Counted from the first letter of the stretch, positions 1-12,325 are shown. The stretch is 64,000 nt of DNA from Peptococcaceae bacterium (GCA_024655825.1 JANLFJ010000001.1:1-64000), one strand, 5' to 3'. Notes: generated by a model from the sequence alone, not told the origin. Made by a program: numbers and translations.

Positions 1-552
<552 letters not shown>

Positions 553-850
553 TCTTCCTCTGTCACAGACCGGCTGTATCTTTTACGCCAGCCTATTGAC
601 CGCCGGTTTCCGGTTCGTTTATCCTGCTCTTTTTTTGCTTCGCTAGCTCTTATCTCTTACGATTTCAGCTAGCTCCCGGTTCGCTCTCGCAAACCTCGGA
701 CCCGCTCGCTGTTTACTGTTCAGTTTTCAAGGTCCTCTCGCCTCGCAGGCTGCATAGCCTGCACCGGCGGAATTCCATCTTACCACATCCCATCCTAATA
801 TGTCATTAGGCGCTTCCTGGTAAATAAGCTCCGCCGCACAGCGACTTTTT
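553..850 (-). other. rRNA operon leader region
   Basis: About 300 bases between the rRNA promoter and the 16S 5' end, with no coding capacity. At 712-735 the minus strand reads ACCTTGAAAACTGAACAGT, the boxA-like motif commonly found ahead of Firmicute 16S and 23S genes and linked to Nus-dependent antitermination and RNase III processing. GCTAGC-type short repeats at about 640-675 may help form the leader stems. Role is inferred from family knowledge. Confidence 0.65.
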
Positions 851-851
851 T

Positions 852-881
852 ATACTATCACGTTCCATTTGCCTGTGTCAA
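852..881 (-). promoter_or_regulatory. Likely sigma-A promoter of the rRNA operon
   Basis: On the minus strand a perfect -35 TTGACA (876-881) is followed after 18 bp by TAGTAT (852-857), which matches the -10 consensus at four of six positions. Initiation would fall near position 845, giving a ~290-nt leader before the 16S. No other good promoter is visible between the kor terminator and the rRNA. Confidence 0.6.
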
Positions 882-907
882 TACACACGTTTTATTTTTT
901 TATTTTC

Positions 908-945
908 AAAAATCAGGGCCGGGATTTCTCCCGGCCCTGATTTTT
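908..945 (-). terminator. Rho-independent terminator of the kor operon
   Basis: A 12-bp perfect stem (913-924 with 929-940) with a 4-nt loop is flanked by A and T runs, so it can act on either strand. On the minus strand it overlaps the stop codon of the ferredoxin gene. It separates the kor operon from the downstream rRNA promoter. Confidence 0.9.
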
Positions 946-1202
946 TAGGCTTTTGGTTTGCGTTCAATCAAAATGGCGCAGTCCGGGCAAACCAGGGCGC
1001 ACATGCCGCAAGCAGTGCATTCATCTTCGTTTCGCGGCTGGACGGTGGGAGTGCCGTAAACGCCGAGGTCGTCCGACCAGACCAGGGTCTTAACCGGGCA
1101 TTTTTGCATGCAAAGACCGCAGCCCTTGCACAAGCCGGTGAATATGGTAAACACCGCCTTTTTGGTACCCACCTGTTTCATCTTATATGCACTGGTAGTC
1201 AT
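945..1202 (-). CDS. korD: 2-oxoacid:ferredoxin oxidoreductase, delta (ferredoxin) subunit
   Basis: An 85-residue ferredoxin-like protein with two [4Fe-4S] motifs, CKGCGLCMQKCP (about residues 25-36) and CTACGMCALVCP (about 63-74). It would carry electrons from the thiamine-bound intermediate in the catalytic subunits to soluble ferredoxin in the cytoplasm. It is the last gene of a four-gene operon (alpha, beta, gamma, delta) and starts 21 bases after the gamma subunit, with a GGAGG site before ATG. The four-subunit layout fits the Kor/Vor family. Substrate choice (2-oxoglutarate or branched-chain 2-oxoacids) cannot be decided from sequence alone. Confidence 0.88.
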   Translation of the reverse strand: MTTSAYKMKQVGTKKAVFTIFTGLCKGCGLCMQKCPVKTLVWSDDLGVYGTPTVQPRNEDECTACGMCALVCPDCAILIERKPKA

Positions 1203-1223
1203 CCTCTCATTCCTCCTTTGACA

Positions 1224-1790
1224 TTACAATAGGCCTTTCACCAGTTCCGATCCTCTTTCCAGGGCTTTATAATTCAACTCTCTTAATTTCGGGTCCTGCT
1301 GAAATTTATAACCCAGCTTCTTTTCCAGTGCTTTTTTTGCGTCGTCCATTTTAATGACCTTAGTCGCTTCAATGGCGGCTCCCATGATAATCACGTTAAA
1401 CACCCTTGGATGCAGCTCTTTCCTGGCCACTTCAAGGGCCGGGATAGCCAGGATCTTCTTCGCATTCTGGGGTAAATCGTTTTCCACGTCTTTGATGGAC
1501 GAATCGTAAATAAACACGGTATTGGCGTCAACGTACTGTTTTGTGCGCCGCACCGCGCGGTCGGACAGCGCAATAACCAGGTCCGCGAACTTGAACTTGG
1601 GTGAACCCACTTTTTCATCGGAAATCTGGCAGTATGCCACTGAAACCCCGCCTCTTTGCTCAACCCCGAAATTAGGGATATACAGGGCTTCTTTACCTTC
1701 ATCGTTTGCCGCTTCGACCATAATTCCTGCTACAGACTGGACTCCCTGGCCGCCTTCCCCGGCCAACGCGATTTTTGTGGTCGTAGCCAT
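1224..1790 (-). CDS. korC: 2-oxoacid:ferredoxin oxidoreductase, gamma subunit
   Basis: A 188-residue protein of the POR/KOR gamma family. The N-terminus has the glycine-rich GEGGQGVQSVAGIM segment (residues 11-24) typical of this subunit, and the middle has FGVEQRGGVSVAYCQIS. In the four-subunit enzymes this chain helps form the CoA-binding and dimer region. GGAGGAATAAAA precedes the ATG and the gene begins 2 bases after the beta subunit stop, so translation is probably coupled. Nothing suggests damage. Confidence in the family is high; the substrate is unknown. Confidence 0.92.
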   Translation of the reverse strand: MATTTKIALAGEGGQGVQSVAGIMVEAANDEGKEALYIPNFGVEQRGGVSVAYCQISDEKVGSPKFKFADLVIALSDRAVRRTKQYVDANTVFIYDSSIKDVENDLPQNAKKILAIPALEVARKELHPRVFNVIIMGAAIEATKVIKMDDAKKALEKKLGYKFQQDPKLRELNYKALERGSELVKGLL

Positions 1791-1792
1791 TT

Positions 1793-2542
1793 TTATTCCT
1801 CCTTCTTCGCAGGAACTTTTATTTCGCCCACTTTGAAATACTTGGGCATTGTTTCCTCAATAAAGGCCCACGTGTCTTTGGCATTGGTGCTCCAGTTGGT
1901 GGGACAGCCGGATAGGGCTTCCACAAACGAAAAACCGTTGCCGTCCATCTGGTTTTGCAGGGCTTTTTTAATAAACCCTTTCAACTGCCTGACATTGGCA
2001 ACAGTGCCGCGGGCGGCATAGGCGCCTTCCCGGGTAATGGCGGCCACCATTTCTGGACCCTGGGTAGGATAACCCGTTTCTTCGATGCTGCGGCCGTAAG
2101 GAGATGTTTCCGTCTTCATGTCAGGGAGAGTAGTGGGCGCCATTTGCCCTCCCGTCATCCCGTAGTTGCAGTTGTTGACAAGTATAACCGTCAGTTTTTC
2201 ATTGCGCGCCGCCGCATTGACCAGGTGCTGGGAACCAATGGCGTAACCCCCGCCGTCGCCCATGTAGGCAATGCAAATCCTGTCGGGGCGCGCCCTCTTG
2301 ACGCCTGTCAGCACGGGAGTTGTGCGTCCGTGATGAGTCTGAACCGTATCCACATTGAAGAAATCCCATGATAAAAGCGAGCACCCTATATCACAGCCAA
2401 AAACTACCCTTTCTTGAATTCCCAGTTCATCAATAGCTTCTCCCAGGGCTTTCAAAACCAGACCATGGCCGCAGCCCGGGCAGAATTTGTGCGGTTTGGT
2501 TTCCAGGCGCCAGGATTTTGGCATGTTCGGAACCTTAGTCAT
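1793..2542 (-). CDS. korB: 2-oxoacid:ferredoxin oxidoreductase, beta (TPP-binding) subunit
   Basis: A 249-residue thiamine-diphosphate-binding subunit. CPGCGHG (about 21-27) and FGCDIGCSL (about 48-56) supply the conserved cysteines and glycines. The TPP motif is visible as GDGGGYAIGSQH (about 95-106) followed by NNCNYGMTGGQ. It performs decarboxylation and acyl transfer to CoA together with the alpha subunit. It starts 17 bases after the alpha stop with a GGGAGG site before ATG. Length is usual for the separate beta subunit of this family. Confidence 0.93.
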   Translation of the reverse strand: MTKVPNMPKSWRLETKPHKFCPGCGHGLVLKALGEAIDELGIQERVVFGCDIGCSLLSWDFFNVDTVQTHHGRTTPVLTGVKRARPDRICIAYMGDGGGYAIGSQHLVNAAARNEKLTVILVNNCNYGMTGGQMAPTTLPDMKTETSPYGRSIEETGYPTQGPEMVAAITREGAYAARGTVANVRQLKGFIKKALQNQMDGNGFSFVEALSGCPTNWSTNAKDTWAFIEETMPKYFKVGEIKVPAKKEE

Positions 2543-2559
2543 AGTAAAACCCCCTCCCT

Positions 2560-3645
2560 TTACATTCCTTTTTTGACTAGCTCTACGATTTCTTCCGCCG
2601 TAATGCCCTGTCCGGGCCGGTAATAACCTTCCAGGGGCACGGATTCGCCGTAGATGGCATCCTTCACTATTTTGGCCAGCTGGCCCTGGGCGGACTCCAC
2701 CACGAGCAGCTTCTTCGCCTTCTGGGCAATGCCCTTCAACACGCCGGCTGCAAATGGCCTCAGGGTCACGGGGCGGAAGTGCCCGGCCTTGATCCCCTGG
2801 CTGCGCAAGGTTTTAACCGCTGCCTGCGCGGCGCGGGTCACCACGCCGTGAGCAATGATCACCACCTCGGCGTCGTCGGTATTGAACACCTGGTATTCTA
2901 CAACCTCGGGCGCGATCTTTTCGTAGGCCGCCACTAGTTCGGAAACGACTTCAAACAGTTCTTCTTCGGTGTTGTATGTATTCCGAAGGTGGCTGGGCGG
3001 CCGGTCGACTCCTGGCATGCCTTCCAGCCCGAGGCTGGGAGTGGTCGGTTCCATTTTAATCCCCTTGAGGGCGGGATCGTAAATAACCAGCGACTCTCTC
3101 ATCTTGGCCTGGTAACCGTCTCCCAGCACAAAGGTGGGGAAGCGGTACTTCCAGGCGCTGTTAAAAGCCTTGATGACATAGTCGAACAACTCCTGGTGCG
3201 ACCCGGTGGAGTACACTATGCGCAGCCCTTCGCCGTTTCCTCCGAAACAGGTCATGGTCACTTCTTGCTGGGAATAAATAACCGTACCCGTAGACGGGCC
3301 CCCCCGCTGCTGGACAACAAGCACCGTTGGAATCCTCATCATTTCCGCCATGGACATTGACTCCTGCATCAGGATGTTCCCGGGACCCGCGGTGGCCGTG
3401 AAACACCTCTTCCCGGACAGCGCCCCGCCGCATGTGGTGAATCCTGCGGAAATCTCATCCTCGGTCTGGAGAAATCTCTTGCCGAACTTTGGCGCCAGGC
3501 GGGTCCAGTAGTGCATCACTTCATTTTGCGGGGTAATGGGATAGCCGTACATAAGATCCGCCTCGGCGGCCAAAGCCGCCCATGCCACTACCTCATTACC
3601 GGTCATAAATACTCTCTTTTCTCCCTGAATAGGCTTCTCAGCCAT
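2560..3645 (-). CDS. korA: 2-oxoacid:ferredoxin oxidoreductase, alpha subunit
   Basis: A 361-residue alpha subunit, holding the pyrimidine-binding and transketolase C-terminal-like domains. Conserved pieces are the YPITPQNEV motif (about residues 35-43), TEDEISAG and the TATAGPGNILMQES segment. ATG follows a GGGAGG site. First enzyme gene of korABCD. It may be co-transcribed with the upstream P-loop protein, 115 bases away in the same direction. The most similar families are 2-oxoglutarate and 2-oxoisovalerate oxidoreductases; I cannot separate these, so the kor name is provisional. Confidence 0.92.
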   Translation of the reverse strand: MAEKPIQGEKRVFMTGNEVVAWAALAAEADLMYGYPITPQNEVMHYWTRLAPKFGKRFLQTEDEISAGFTTCGGALSGKRCFTATAGPGNILMQESMSMAEMMRIPTVLVVQQRGGPSTGTVIYSQQEVTMTCFGGNGEGLRIVYSTGSHQELFDYVIKAFNSAWKYRFPTFVLGDGYQAKMRESLVIYDPALKGIKMEPTTPSLGLEGMPGVDRPPSHLRNTYNTEEELFEVVSELVAAYEKIAPEVVEYQVFNTDDAEVVIIAHGVVTRAAQAAVKTLRSQGIKAGHFRPVTLRPFAAGVLKGIAQKAKKLLVVESAQGQLAKIVKDAIYGESVPLEGYYRPGQGITAEEIVELVKKGM

Positions 3646-3759
3646 AATAATGAAACACCTCCCAGTATATTGTAAACAAATAAAACAACGCAGGCCTTAT
3701 ATGTACCCGGTTTATTATGCTTCATAAACCGAAAATTGCCGATGGACTTCAGGCTTGCT

Positions 3760-4422
3760 CTACCAAAAAGTCCTGTTCATGTGACGTTCAAGAAAAAAAA
3801 CGGGGTTTCCTGCTGCATCGTATTTCCCAATTCTCGAAGATAACCGAATATCGACAGTTGTCCAAATAACCGGCAGCCCCAGTAATTTGGCAGCTTCCGA
3901 AACAATTCTTGCGCCTTCCTGAATTATTTCCGCATCCGTTTCATCGCCCAGGTGCGAGTTGTTGATCAACCCGTCCACCGGCCCAAGCGTCCTGACGTAT
4001 TCCACAATATCCCTCACGCTGCCGGTGATAGGGCGGGCAATATTTGTCACCACGAGTATTTTCATCTCTTTGCCTTCCAGCGCGTCTTCAACAAGCCGCA
4101 ATTTCGCTGCGCCGCCTATTCCGTAACCGACATCAAAGATAACGTCGCCGGTGCGTCGTAAGGCCCAGCGCATTTCAGGTTTTAAAACCGTTCCCGCTTC
4201 GCCAAGACCCATCGTCTTTCTGGTTTCCCACGCCAGCACCTGAAGGCCTTTTTCCTCCAATTCTTTTTTAATGGGACGAAGGGTATAAAAAGGTTCCACC
4301 AAGTCAAAATCAACCAGGGTCACAGGCTTGTGCCCGTCTCTTAACAGAGACAAAGCCCTGTTTAACGCTACTTCGCTTTTCCCGCTGGCGTATTCCCCTA
4401 TGTAAGCCTCAACAATCCGCGT
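3760..4422 (-). CDS. P-loop nucleotide-binding protein, apparent ACG start
   Basis: A cytoplasmic P-loop protein of about 220 residues, recalling the MinD/CobQ-like ATPase group. The Walker A segment GEYASGKSE lies at residues 8-16. Later conserved-looking pieces are VDFDLVEPFYTLRPIKKEL, AWETR and GLINNSHLGDE. The first conventional in-frame start (TTG at 4353) would cut off the Walker A motif. The open frame continues upstream to an in-frame TGA at 4429-4431, and the only position with proper spacing from the strong GGAGGTGAG site is ACG at 4420-4422, where homologues would be expected to have ATG. Function is unknown; it lies upstream of korABCD in the same direction and may serve that operon. 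Confidence 0.72.
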   Translation of the reverse strand, partial: TRIVEAYIGEYASGKSEVALNRALSLLRDGHKPVTLVDFDLVEPFYTLRPIKKELEEKGLQVLAWETRKTMGLGEAGTVLKPEMRWALRRTGDVIFDVGYGIGGAAKLRLVEDALEGKEMKILVVTNIARPITGSVRDIVEYVRTLGPVDGLINNSHLGDETDAEIIQEGARIVSEAAKLLGLPVIWTTVDIRLSSRIGKYDAAGNPVFFLERHMNRTFW

Positions 4423-4662
4423 GGCCTCTCACCTCCCCAAGTGCGTTGTAGTAAAAGGTATAGAAAAAAATAAGCAGACAAACACCAGCTATATTATATC
4501 GCACTTTTGTTGAATTTATTTTTTTTTAATTTTTATATTTGCTGCATAATAAGAACAATTTTATCTTGCTGCTCATTATTGATGAGTTATGCGCATCGTC
4601 TATTTTACCTTATTGTACATAATAATGCTATACTCTGGCTTTAAAAATTTCTTACATCAAAA

Positions 4663-4687
4663 AGAGGCCGCCTTGCCGGCGACCTCT
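4663..4687 (-). terminator. Rho-independent terminator after the PFOR gene
   Basis: A 10-bp stem with one G-T pair (4663-4672 with 4678-4687) and a 5-nt loop is followed on the minus strand by a run of five T. It lies 15 bases past the stop codon of the pyruvate:ferredoxin oxidoreductase gene. The stretch 4423-4662 between this gene and the P-loop gene is AT-rich and holds no gene; a TATAAT near 4494-4500 (minus strand) is a possible -10 for the downstream operon but has no clear -35. Confidence 0.85.
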
Positions 4688-4701
4688 CTTGAACAGCTCT
4701 T

Positions 4702-8232
<3,531 letters not shown>

Positions 8233-8343
8233 TTACTTGTAAAGTGTGATACCCTCCTCATTAATGATTAGGCCCTCTATAAAATAAAAAAGGCTAGCGC
8301 AATATGTAGCACATACAGCTGCCTGCTGTGTTTATCCGTGTCC

Positions 8344-8372
8344 ATTATATTTAATAATTTATAGATCAGCAA
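8344..8372 (-). promoter_or_regulatory. Likely sigma-A promoter of the PFOR gene
   Basis: On the minus strand TTGCTG (8367-8372) and TATAAT (8344-8349) are separated by 17 bp, giving a ~110-nt leader before the TTG start. A perfect DnaA-box sequence (TTATCCACA on the minus strand, 8391-8399) lies ~20 bp upstream of the -35. The remaining DNA of 8218-8452 shows no gene. Confidence 0.55.
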
Positions 8373-8452
8373 GTGGTATTCAAAAATTTTTGTGGATAAG
8401 TATACCCGTGTACGGTAATATAATAATTTATGATCATTTCAAAGCAGGCCCG

Positions 8453-8716
8453 TCAAATAAAAAGGAAGCTTAAAAAAGCCACCAGCATAAAACCGGGTAT
8501 CCCCAACAAACCTATACTTATAACGCTTACCGGGTTTACCGGCAGGTGAATCCCGAAATATGACCCCAGGAAGTTTAAAGCGATTAAGGCGAATAAAGCT
8601 ATCCCGCAGTTAATAAACAACCTGGTAATCACTTTCAAGGGGCCCAGGAGCAGGCGAACAATCAGAAAAAGGACAACCAGAAGCAAGAGGGTCGCCATGA
8701 TCACACCGATTTCCAT
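8453..8716 (-). CDS. bofA: Pro-sigmaK processing inhibitor BofA family protein
   Basis: An 87-residue membrane protein with about three hydrophobic segments and the C-terminal signature HLPVNPVSVISIGLLGIPG typical of BofA. In Bacillus, BofA sits in the outer forespore membrane and restrains the SpoIVFB protease that activates sigma-K. Position after dnaX-ebfC-recR-yaaL matches Bacillus exactly. The ATG at 8716 is chosen over a longer start at 8743 because a GGGGGGAT site sits just before it. The presence of bofA supports an endospore-forming host. Confidence 0.87.
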   Translation of the reverse strand: MEIGVIMATLLLLVVLFLIVRLLLGPLKVITRLFINCGIALFALIALNFLGSYFGIHLPVNPVSVISIGLLGIPGFMLVAFLSFLFI

Positions 8717-8802
8717 TATTATCCCCCCACGGATTTTGCTCATTTCTATTTTTTCTTATTATTATTGTTATTGTCCTCTCATTTGTTTTAGAACGAGCGA
8801 TT

Positions 8803-9147
8803 TCAAGCAAGTCTTTTTTCTTGCAGGTTGTATAATTCCTTGTCGACAATGTTTTCTTCCCTGGCTATTCTTAACAAGTACACGTACTTCCTTTCCGCTG
8901 CCTCCATCGCATAAATCGCATGGTCAATGAGTTCAGGTTCCTGGACCTCCTCAAAAAGCGCCTTGGCCTGCTCCCAATCGGAGCGCGCCAGTTCGACCAG
9001 GTCAACCAGGTTCAGGTTTCTTGGTTCATAAAGCCTGTAAGGCTCATCCAAGCCGGTTCCCTTGATCCACAGTTCTTCGTTTAAATATATGAGCGCTTCC
9101 TTAATTATTTTTATAATTTTTTTTAAAAAACCCAGGAGTTTTTGCAT
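8803..9147 (-). CDS. yaaL: YaaL-like DUF2508 protein
   Basis: A 114-residue soluble protein with an amphipathic lysine-rich N-terminus and the family-type C-terminal half (DWEQAKALFEEV, DHAIYAMEAAERKYVYLLR). It lies between recR and bofA as yaaL does in Bacillus. Its role is not established. ATG at 9147 with an AGGGTGG site is preferred over GTG at 9156, which lacks a site upstream. It lies beyond the recR terminator, so it may have its own weak promoter. Confidence 0.78.
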   Translation of the reverse strand: MQKLLGFLKKIIKIIKEALIYLNEELWIKGTGLDEPYRLYEPRNLNLVDLVELARSDWEQAKALFEEVQEPELIDHAIYAMEAAERKYVYLLRIAREENIVDKELYNLQEKRLA

Positions 9148-9243
9148 CTCAACCACCCTGAATGCTTTGCTGTTTTTAAGGATTTATTTGTATTTTTCCC
9201 ATTATTATTATGCGCCAATCACCATTAATATTGATCAAAAAAA

Positions 9244-9262
9244 AAGAACCTTGCCGGTTCTT
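9244..9262 (-). terminator. Terminator overlapping the recR stop
   Basis: A 7-bp stem AAGAACC/GGTTCTT with a 5-nt loop, followed on the minus strand by a long T run (9236-9245 are A on the plus strand). Its upstream arm touches the recR stop codon. It probably separates dnaX-ebfC-recR from yaaL-bofA. Confidence 0.8.
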
Positions 9263-9864
9263 CAAGCCATCTCCCTGCGGCCCGCCAAGGCCCGGGTAAG
9301 GGTAGCGGTATCCGCATATTCAAGGTCTCCTCCCACGGGCAAGCCGTGCGCGATCCTTGTCGCCTTAATTCCCAGGGGCTTCAACAACCTGGCCAGGTAG
9401 AGGGCGGTGGTTTCCCCTTCCACATCGGGGTTGGTGGCAATTATCACTTCACTGGTTTCAGAACCTGCCAGGCGGTTCAGTAATTCCTTTATCCTCAAAT
9501 CTTCCGGGCCCTTGCCCTCCATGGGTGAGATGCAGCCCTGGAGAACATGATAAAGCCCCTTGTATTCCCGTGTCTTTTCTATCGCCGCAACATCCTGGGC
9601 TTCTTCCACCACGCAAATGACCGACCGGTCCCTTCTTTCATCGGCGCATATCCTGCAGGGTATGACATCGGTAAGGTTGCAGCAATGCGGACAGGTGGTG
9701 ATGCTTTTTTTTACTTCAACCAGTGTCCTGGCAAATTCTTCTACCTGGTTTTCCGGCAGGTTCAGGACAAAAAAGGCCAGCCGCTGGGCGGTTTTCGGCC
9801 CGATACCCGGCAAGCGGGCAAACTGTTCGATAAGTTTGGTCAGGGAAACCGCATACTGGTGCAT
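9262..9864 (-). CDS. recR: Recombination mediator RecR
   Basis: A 200-residue RecR. The helix-hairpin-helix region with [15 protein letters not shown] is at residues 18-32, the Cys4 zinc finger CPHC...CRIC at about 58-73, and the Toprim domain follows ([28 protein letters not shown]). It acts with RecF and RecO to load RecA on gapped DNA. The gene begins 4 bases after ebfC. Length matches the family. Confidence 0.97.
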   Translation of the reverse strand: MHQYAVSLTKLIEQFARLPGIGPKTAQRLAFFVLNLPENQVEEFARTLVEVKKSITTCPHCCNLTDVIPCRICADERRDRSVICVVEEAQDVAAIEKTREYKGLYHVLQGCISPMEGKGPEDLRIKELLNRLAGSETSEVIIATNPDVEGETTALYLARLLKPLGIKATRIAHGLPVGGDLEYADTATLTRALAGRREMA

Positions 9865-9868
9865 GAGA

Positions 9869-10195
9869 TTAAAACAACCCCGGCATTTTTATGCCGCCTG
9901 TTATTTTGTTCATTTCCTGGGAAACCATCTCCTGCGACTTGCGAAGGGCTTCATTAAACGCAGCCATTATGAGGTCCTGGACCATTTCCACATCATCGGG
10001 ATTCAGGATTTCCGGGTCAAGGTTCAGTTCAATCAGTTCCTGTTTTCCGTTCATTACGGCTTTCACGGCTCCCCCGCCCGCAGTGGCTTCCACTGTCCTG
10101 TTCCCCAGCTCCTCTTGCAGCCTGGCCATATCCGCCTGCATTTTTTGCACTTGTTTCATCATTTTTTGCATGTTGCCCATATTACCGAAACCCAT
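9869..10195 (-). CDS. ebfC: YbaB/EbfC family nucleoid-associated protein
   Basis: A ~108-residue protein with the family pattern: methionine/lysine/glutamine-rich N-terminal helix ([14 protein letters not shown]), central [12 protein letters not shown], and the C-terminal GGIKMPGLF. EbfC proteins form dimers that bind DNA with low specificity. The second ATG (10195) is preferred because its spacing from GAGGGGG is about 8 bases; the first ATG at 10201 is too close. Position between dnaX and recR is conserved across bacteria. Confidence 0.93.
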   Translation of the reverse strand: MGFGNMGNMQKMMKQVQKMQADMARLQEELGNRTVEATAGGGAVKAVMNGKQELIELNLDPEILNPDDVEMVQDLIMAAFNEALRKSQEMVSQEMNKITGGIKMPGLF

Positions 10196-10221
10196 TAGCA
10201 TTACCCCCTCGTAAACATCGT

Positions 10222-11781
10222 TCAGTCTTTGATTATTACTATCCCGGAGCCGAACAGATCAAGAGCCTTGCGCACAGGATCCCCGGGCGGGTCCTGTTTT
10301 TCCTCTTCCATGCTGCAGGCCAGCCGCAGTTTTATTCCCAAAATTTTTTCCAGCGCTTCTTCTATGATTTTTTTGTTCTCCGTCTCTTCCACTTTTTCTT
10401 TATGAAATGTGTAACCGCTTTTGAATGCTATTACCAGTTCGCCGTCCTTTATTTCATTGGGCTCGCTTGCTGCCAGGAAGGCATAAACCGTTTTTTTTCT
10501 ATTCCTGACCAGTTCCATCACCTGCGGCCATTTCTCTTTCACTGTTTCCAGCGTAATAACCGGCGGTCGGTTTTCAATAGAAACGCCCTCTTGCTTCATA
10601 TTCTTTTCAGGGACAGGATGGACAGCCTCCTTTCCAGCCTTCGCCGGCGCAAGTTTTTCCCTTTCATATAGTCCGGCGGCCGCGGTATCGTCCTCGTCCG
10701 CAACCAGAAGTCCAACCAGGGTCGTCTCCAGCACGGCCCGCATGTTCTGGCGCCAGCGGCTCTCGCTGCTTATTTTTGCCAGCAGGGAAACCGTTTTGGA
10801 CAGCCAGCTCAAGCCCAGCTTTCTTGCCTGCCGCAGCATGATTTCTTTTTCCTCGTCGCCGGCGAGAACCAGCGGTGAGCCGGGCCCGCACACCAGCAGC
10901 AAGATCATGTTGCGCAGGTGTTCAAGCAAATCCTGGAGGATTTGTCCGGGTTCAAGTCCCTCTTTCAACATCGAATTTATCTGGACAAAAAGCCCGGCGG
11001 CGTCTTTTTGGGTCAGGGCTTCCGTGAGGGCAATCAGGGCCTCGCTTTTGACCATTCCCAGCACTTCGTAAGCGGTTTGCAGCGTGATGTGCTCGTGGCT
11101 GAAGGATATGCACTGGTCAAGAATGCTAATGGCGTCGCGCAGCCCGCCTTCCGCTTTTTTCGCCATAAGGGAAAGGACGCCTTCTTCCACCGTCATGCCG
11201 GAGGCAGCCAGTATTTTTTTTAAACGCTCTTCTATATCCGCCGGCGATATTTTGCGAAAGTCGAAACGCTGGCAGCGCGAATGAATAGTGGAGGGGATTC
11301 GCTGCGGTTCGGTGGTCGCCAGGATAAAGATGATATGCCCCGGCGGTTCCTCAAGGGTCTTTAAAAGCGCATTGAACGCTTCTGCAGTCAGCATGTGCAC
11401 TTCGTCGATGATGTAAACCCTGTATTTCCCTTGGCTGGGCACAAAGCCTACGCGCTCCCGCAGTTCCCTAATCTCATCGATCCCCCGGTTGGAGGCCGCG
11501 TCAATCTCCACGACATCCAGCGAGCGGCCGCTGTTGATGTTTTCGCAGTTGGAACACAAGTTGCACGGTTCCCCCTCCTGGGGCGCCAGGCAGTTGACGG
11601 CTTTGGCCATGATCTTGGCTGTGCTGGTCTTGCCTGTGCCGCGGGGACCGGCAAAAAGATAAGCATGAGCAATCCTGCCTTTAATCACGGCATTCTGCAG
11701 CGTTTTACTGATATGGTCCTGTCCGACAAGGCTTCGAAAATTCTGAGGACGCCACTCGCGGTAAAGCGCACGGTAAGACAA
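10222..11781 (-). CDS. dnaX: DNA polymerase III subunit gamma/tau
   Basis: A 519-residue clamp-loader subunit. The AAA+ domain shows Walker A GPRGTGKTSTAK (about residues 45-56), a zinc-binding CNLCSNC, the DEVHML Walker B region and sensor TTEPQRIPSTIHSRCQRF. The C-terminal third is charged and variable as in tau. The frame is open upstream to 11946, but TTG at 11781 (SYRALYREWRP) is the family start and has a GGAGAGGGG site; the extra upstream codons would overlap the SRP RNA and its terminator. I saw no clear slippery heptamer for a gamma form. Confidence 0.96.
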   Translation of the reverse strand: MSYRALYREWRPQNFRSLVGQDHISKTLQNAVIKGRIAHAYLFAGPRGTGKTSTAKIMAKAVNCLAPQEGEPCNLCSNCENINSGRSLDVVEIDAASNRGIDEIRELRERVGFVPSQGKYRVYIIDEVHMLTAEAFNALLKTLEEPPGHIIFILATTEPQRIPSTIHSRCQRFDFRKISPADIEERLKKILAASGMTVEEGVLSLMAKKAEGGLRDAISILDQCISFSHEHITLQTAYEVLGMVKSEALIALTEALTQKDAAGLFVQINSMLKEGLEPGQILQDLLEHLRNMILLLVCGPGSPLVLAGDEEKEIMLRQARKLGLSWLSKTVSLLAKISSESRWRQNMRAVLETTLVGLLVADEDDTAAAGLYEREKLAPAKAGKEAVHPVPEKNMKQEGVSIENRPPVITLETVKEKWPQVMELVRNRKKTVYAFLAASEPNEIKDGELVIAFKSGYTFHKEKVEETENKKIIEEALEKILGIKLRLACSMEEEKQDPPGDPVRKALDLFGSGIVIIKD

Positions 11782-11814
11782 ATCGCCCCTCTCCTTTCGT
11801 ATTAAGAATACACA

Positions 11815-11843
11815 AAAAGCGGCCAACAAAGCAAGCCGCTTTT
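11815..11843 (-). terminator. Terminator of the SRP RNA gene
   Basis: A 9-bp stem (AAAAGCGGC/GCCGCTTTT) with an 11-nt loop and a T run on the minus strand, between the SRP RNA 3' end and the dnaX start. It should end the SRP transcript while allowing some read-through to dnaX. Confidence 0.8.
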
Positions 11844-11864
11844 CTAATTTTACATATTGTAGAT

Positions 11865-12134
11865 GACCGTGCACCTGTCTTCGAATATAACCTTCCGAGC
11901 GGTATACAGGTAGTTGGTTCTGACCAGGCCGCCCCACGGCACACAAAAGGTTTTGCTTACCGCTGCTTCCTTCCGGACCTGACGGGGTTCACAAATTTTC
12001 GTTGCGTGGGACCCGATCTTCATCGCCACTTGCCTGGGCCAGACCTCACAAGATTATTCCTCGGAACAGGAATTCAACCCTGCTATAGCGGTTTGCAGGT
12101 ACAGGGCACCGCTACCTCCCCGTCTAGCACGGCC
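11865..12134 (-). ncRNA. ffs: Signal recognition particle RNA, large Bacillus type
   Basis: About 270 nt on the minus strand. The Alu-domain segment near the 5' end (GACGGGGAGGTAGCGGTGCC, 12106-12125) and the S-domain apical segment GTCAGGTCCGGAAGGAAGCA (about 11966-11985) are the universally conserved pieces. The ends GGCCGTGC and GCACGGTC pair to close helix 5. Large SRP RNAs with an Alu domain are normal in Firmicutes, and the gene sits directly upstream of dnaX as in Bacillus. The RNA scaffolds Ffh for co-translational membrane targeting. Confidence 0.95.
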
Positions 12135-12180
12135 AAAGTTCAGCTGGTATCGGGCATTTGTTAATAAATGTTTGACAGCA

Positions 12181-12203
12181 AAAACGGGGTACAGGCCCCG
12201 TTT
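12181..12203 (-). terminator. Terminator of tRNA-Ser(GGA)
   Basis: An 8-bp stem AAACGGGG/CCCCGTTT, with a 6-nt loop and T run on the minus strand, 18 bases beyond the tRNA 3' end. Confidence 0.85.
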
Positions 12204-12220
12204 GTTCCCTGGAAATCAAC

Positions 12221-12310
12221 TGGCGGAGAGAGAGGGATTCGAACCCTCGGTAGAGTTGCCCCTACACACGCTTTCCAGGCGTGCACCTTCAACCACTCGG
12301 TCATCTCTCC
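12221..12310 (-). tRNA. tRNA-Ser (anticodon GGA)
   Basis: Class II tRNA of 90 nt with long variable arm. The acceptor stem GGAGAGA pairs with TCTCTCC, the T loop is GGTTCGAATCC, the anticodon loop reads CTGGAAA (GGA, reads UCC/UCU), and the CCA end is encoded. Confidence 0.97.
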
Positions 12311-12325
12311 GTGGTCTACTAGATG

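Noticed and set aside
3685-3705. TTGTTTTATTTGTTTACAA before korA as a possible Rex site
   Set aside because: Arms are not symmetric and the spacing is one base off the consensus; AT-rich DNA gives such matches by chance.
11782-11946. N-terminal extension of dnaX
   Set aside because: The extra codons overlap SRP RNA and its terminator; TTG 11781 has a good ribosome-binding site and matches family length.
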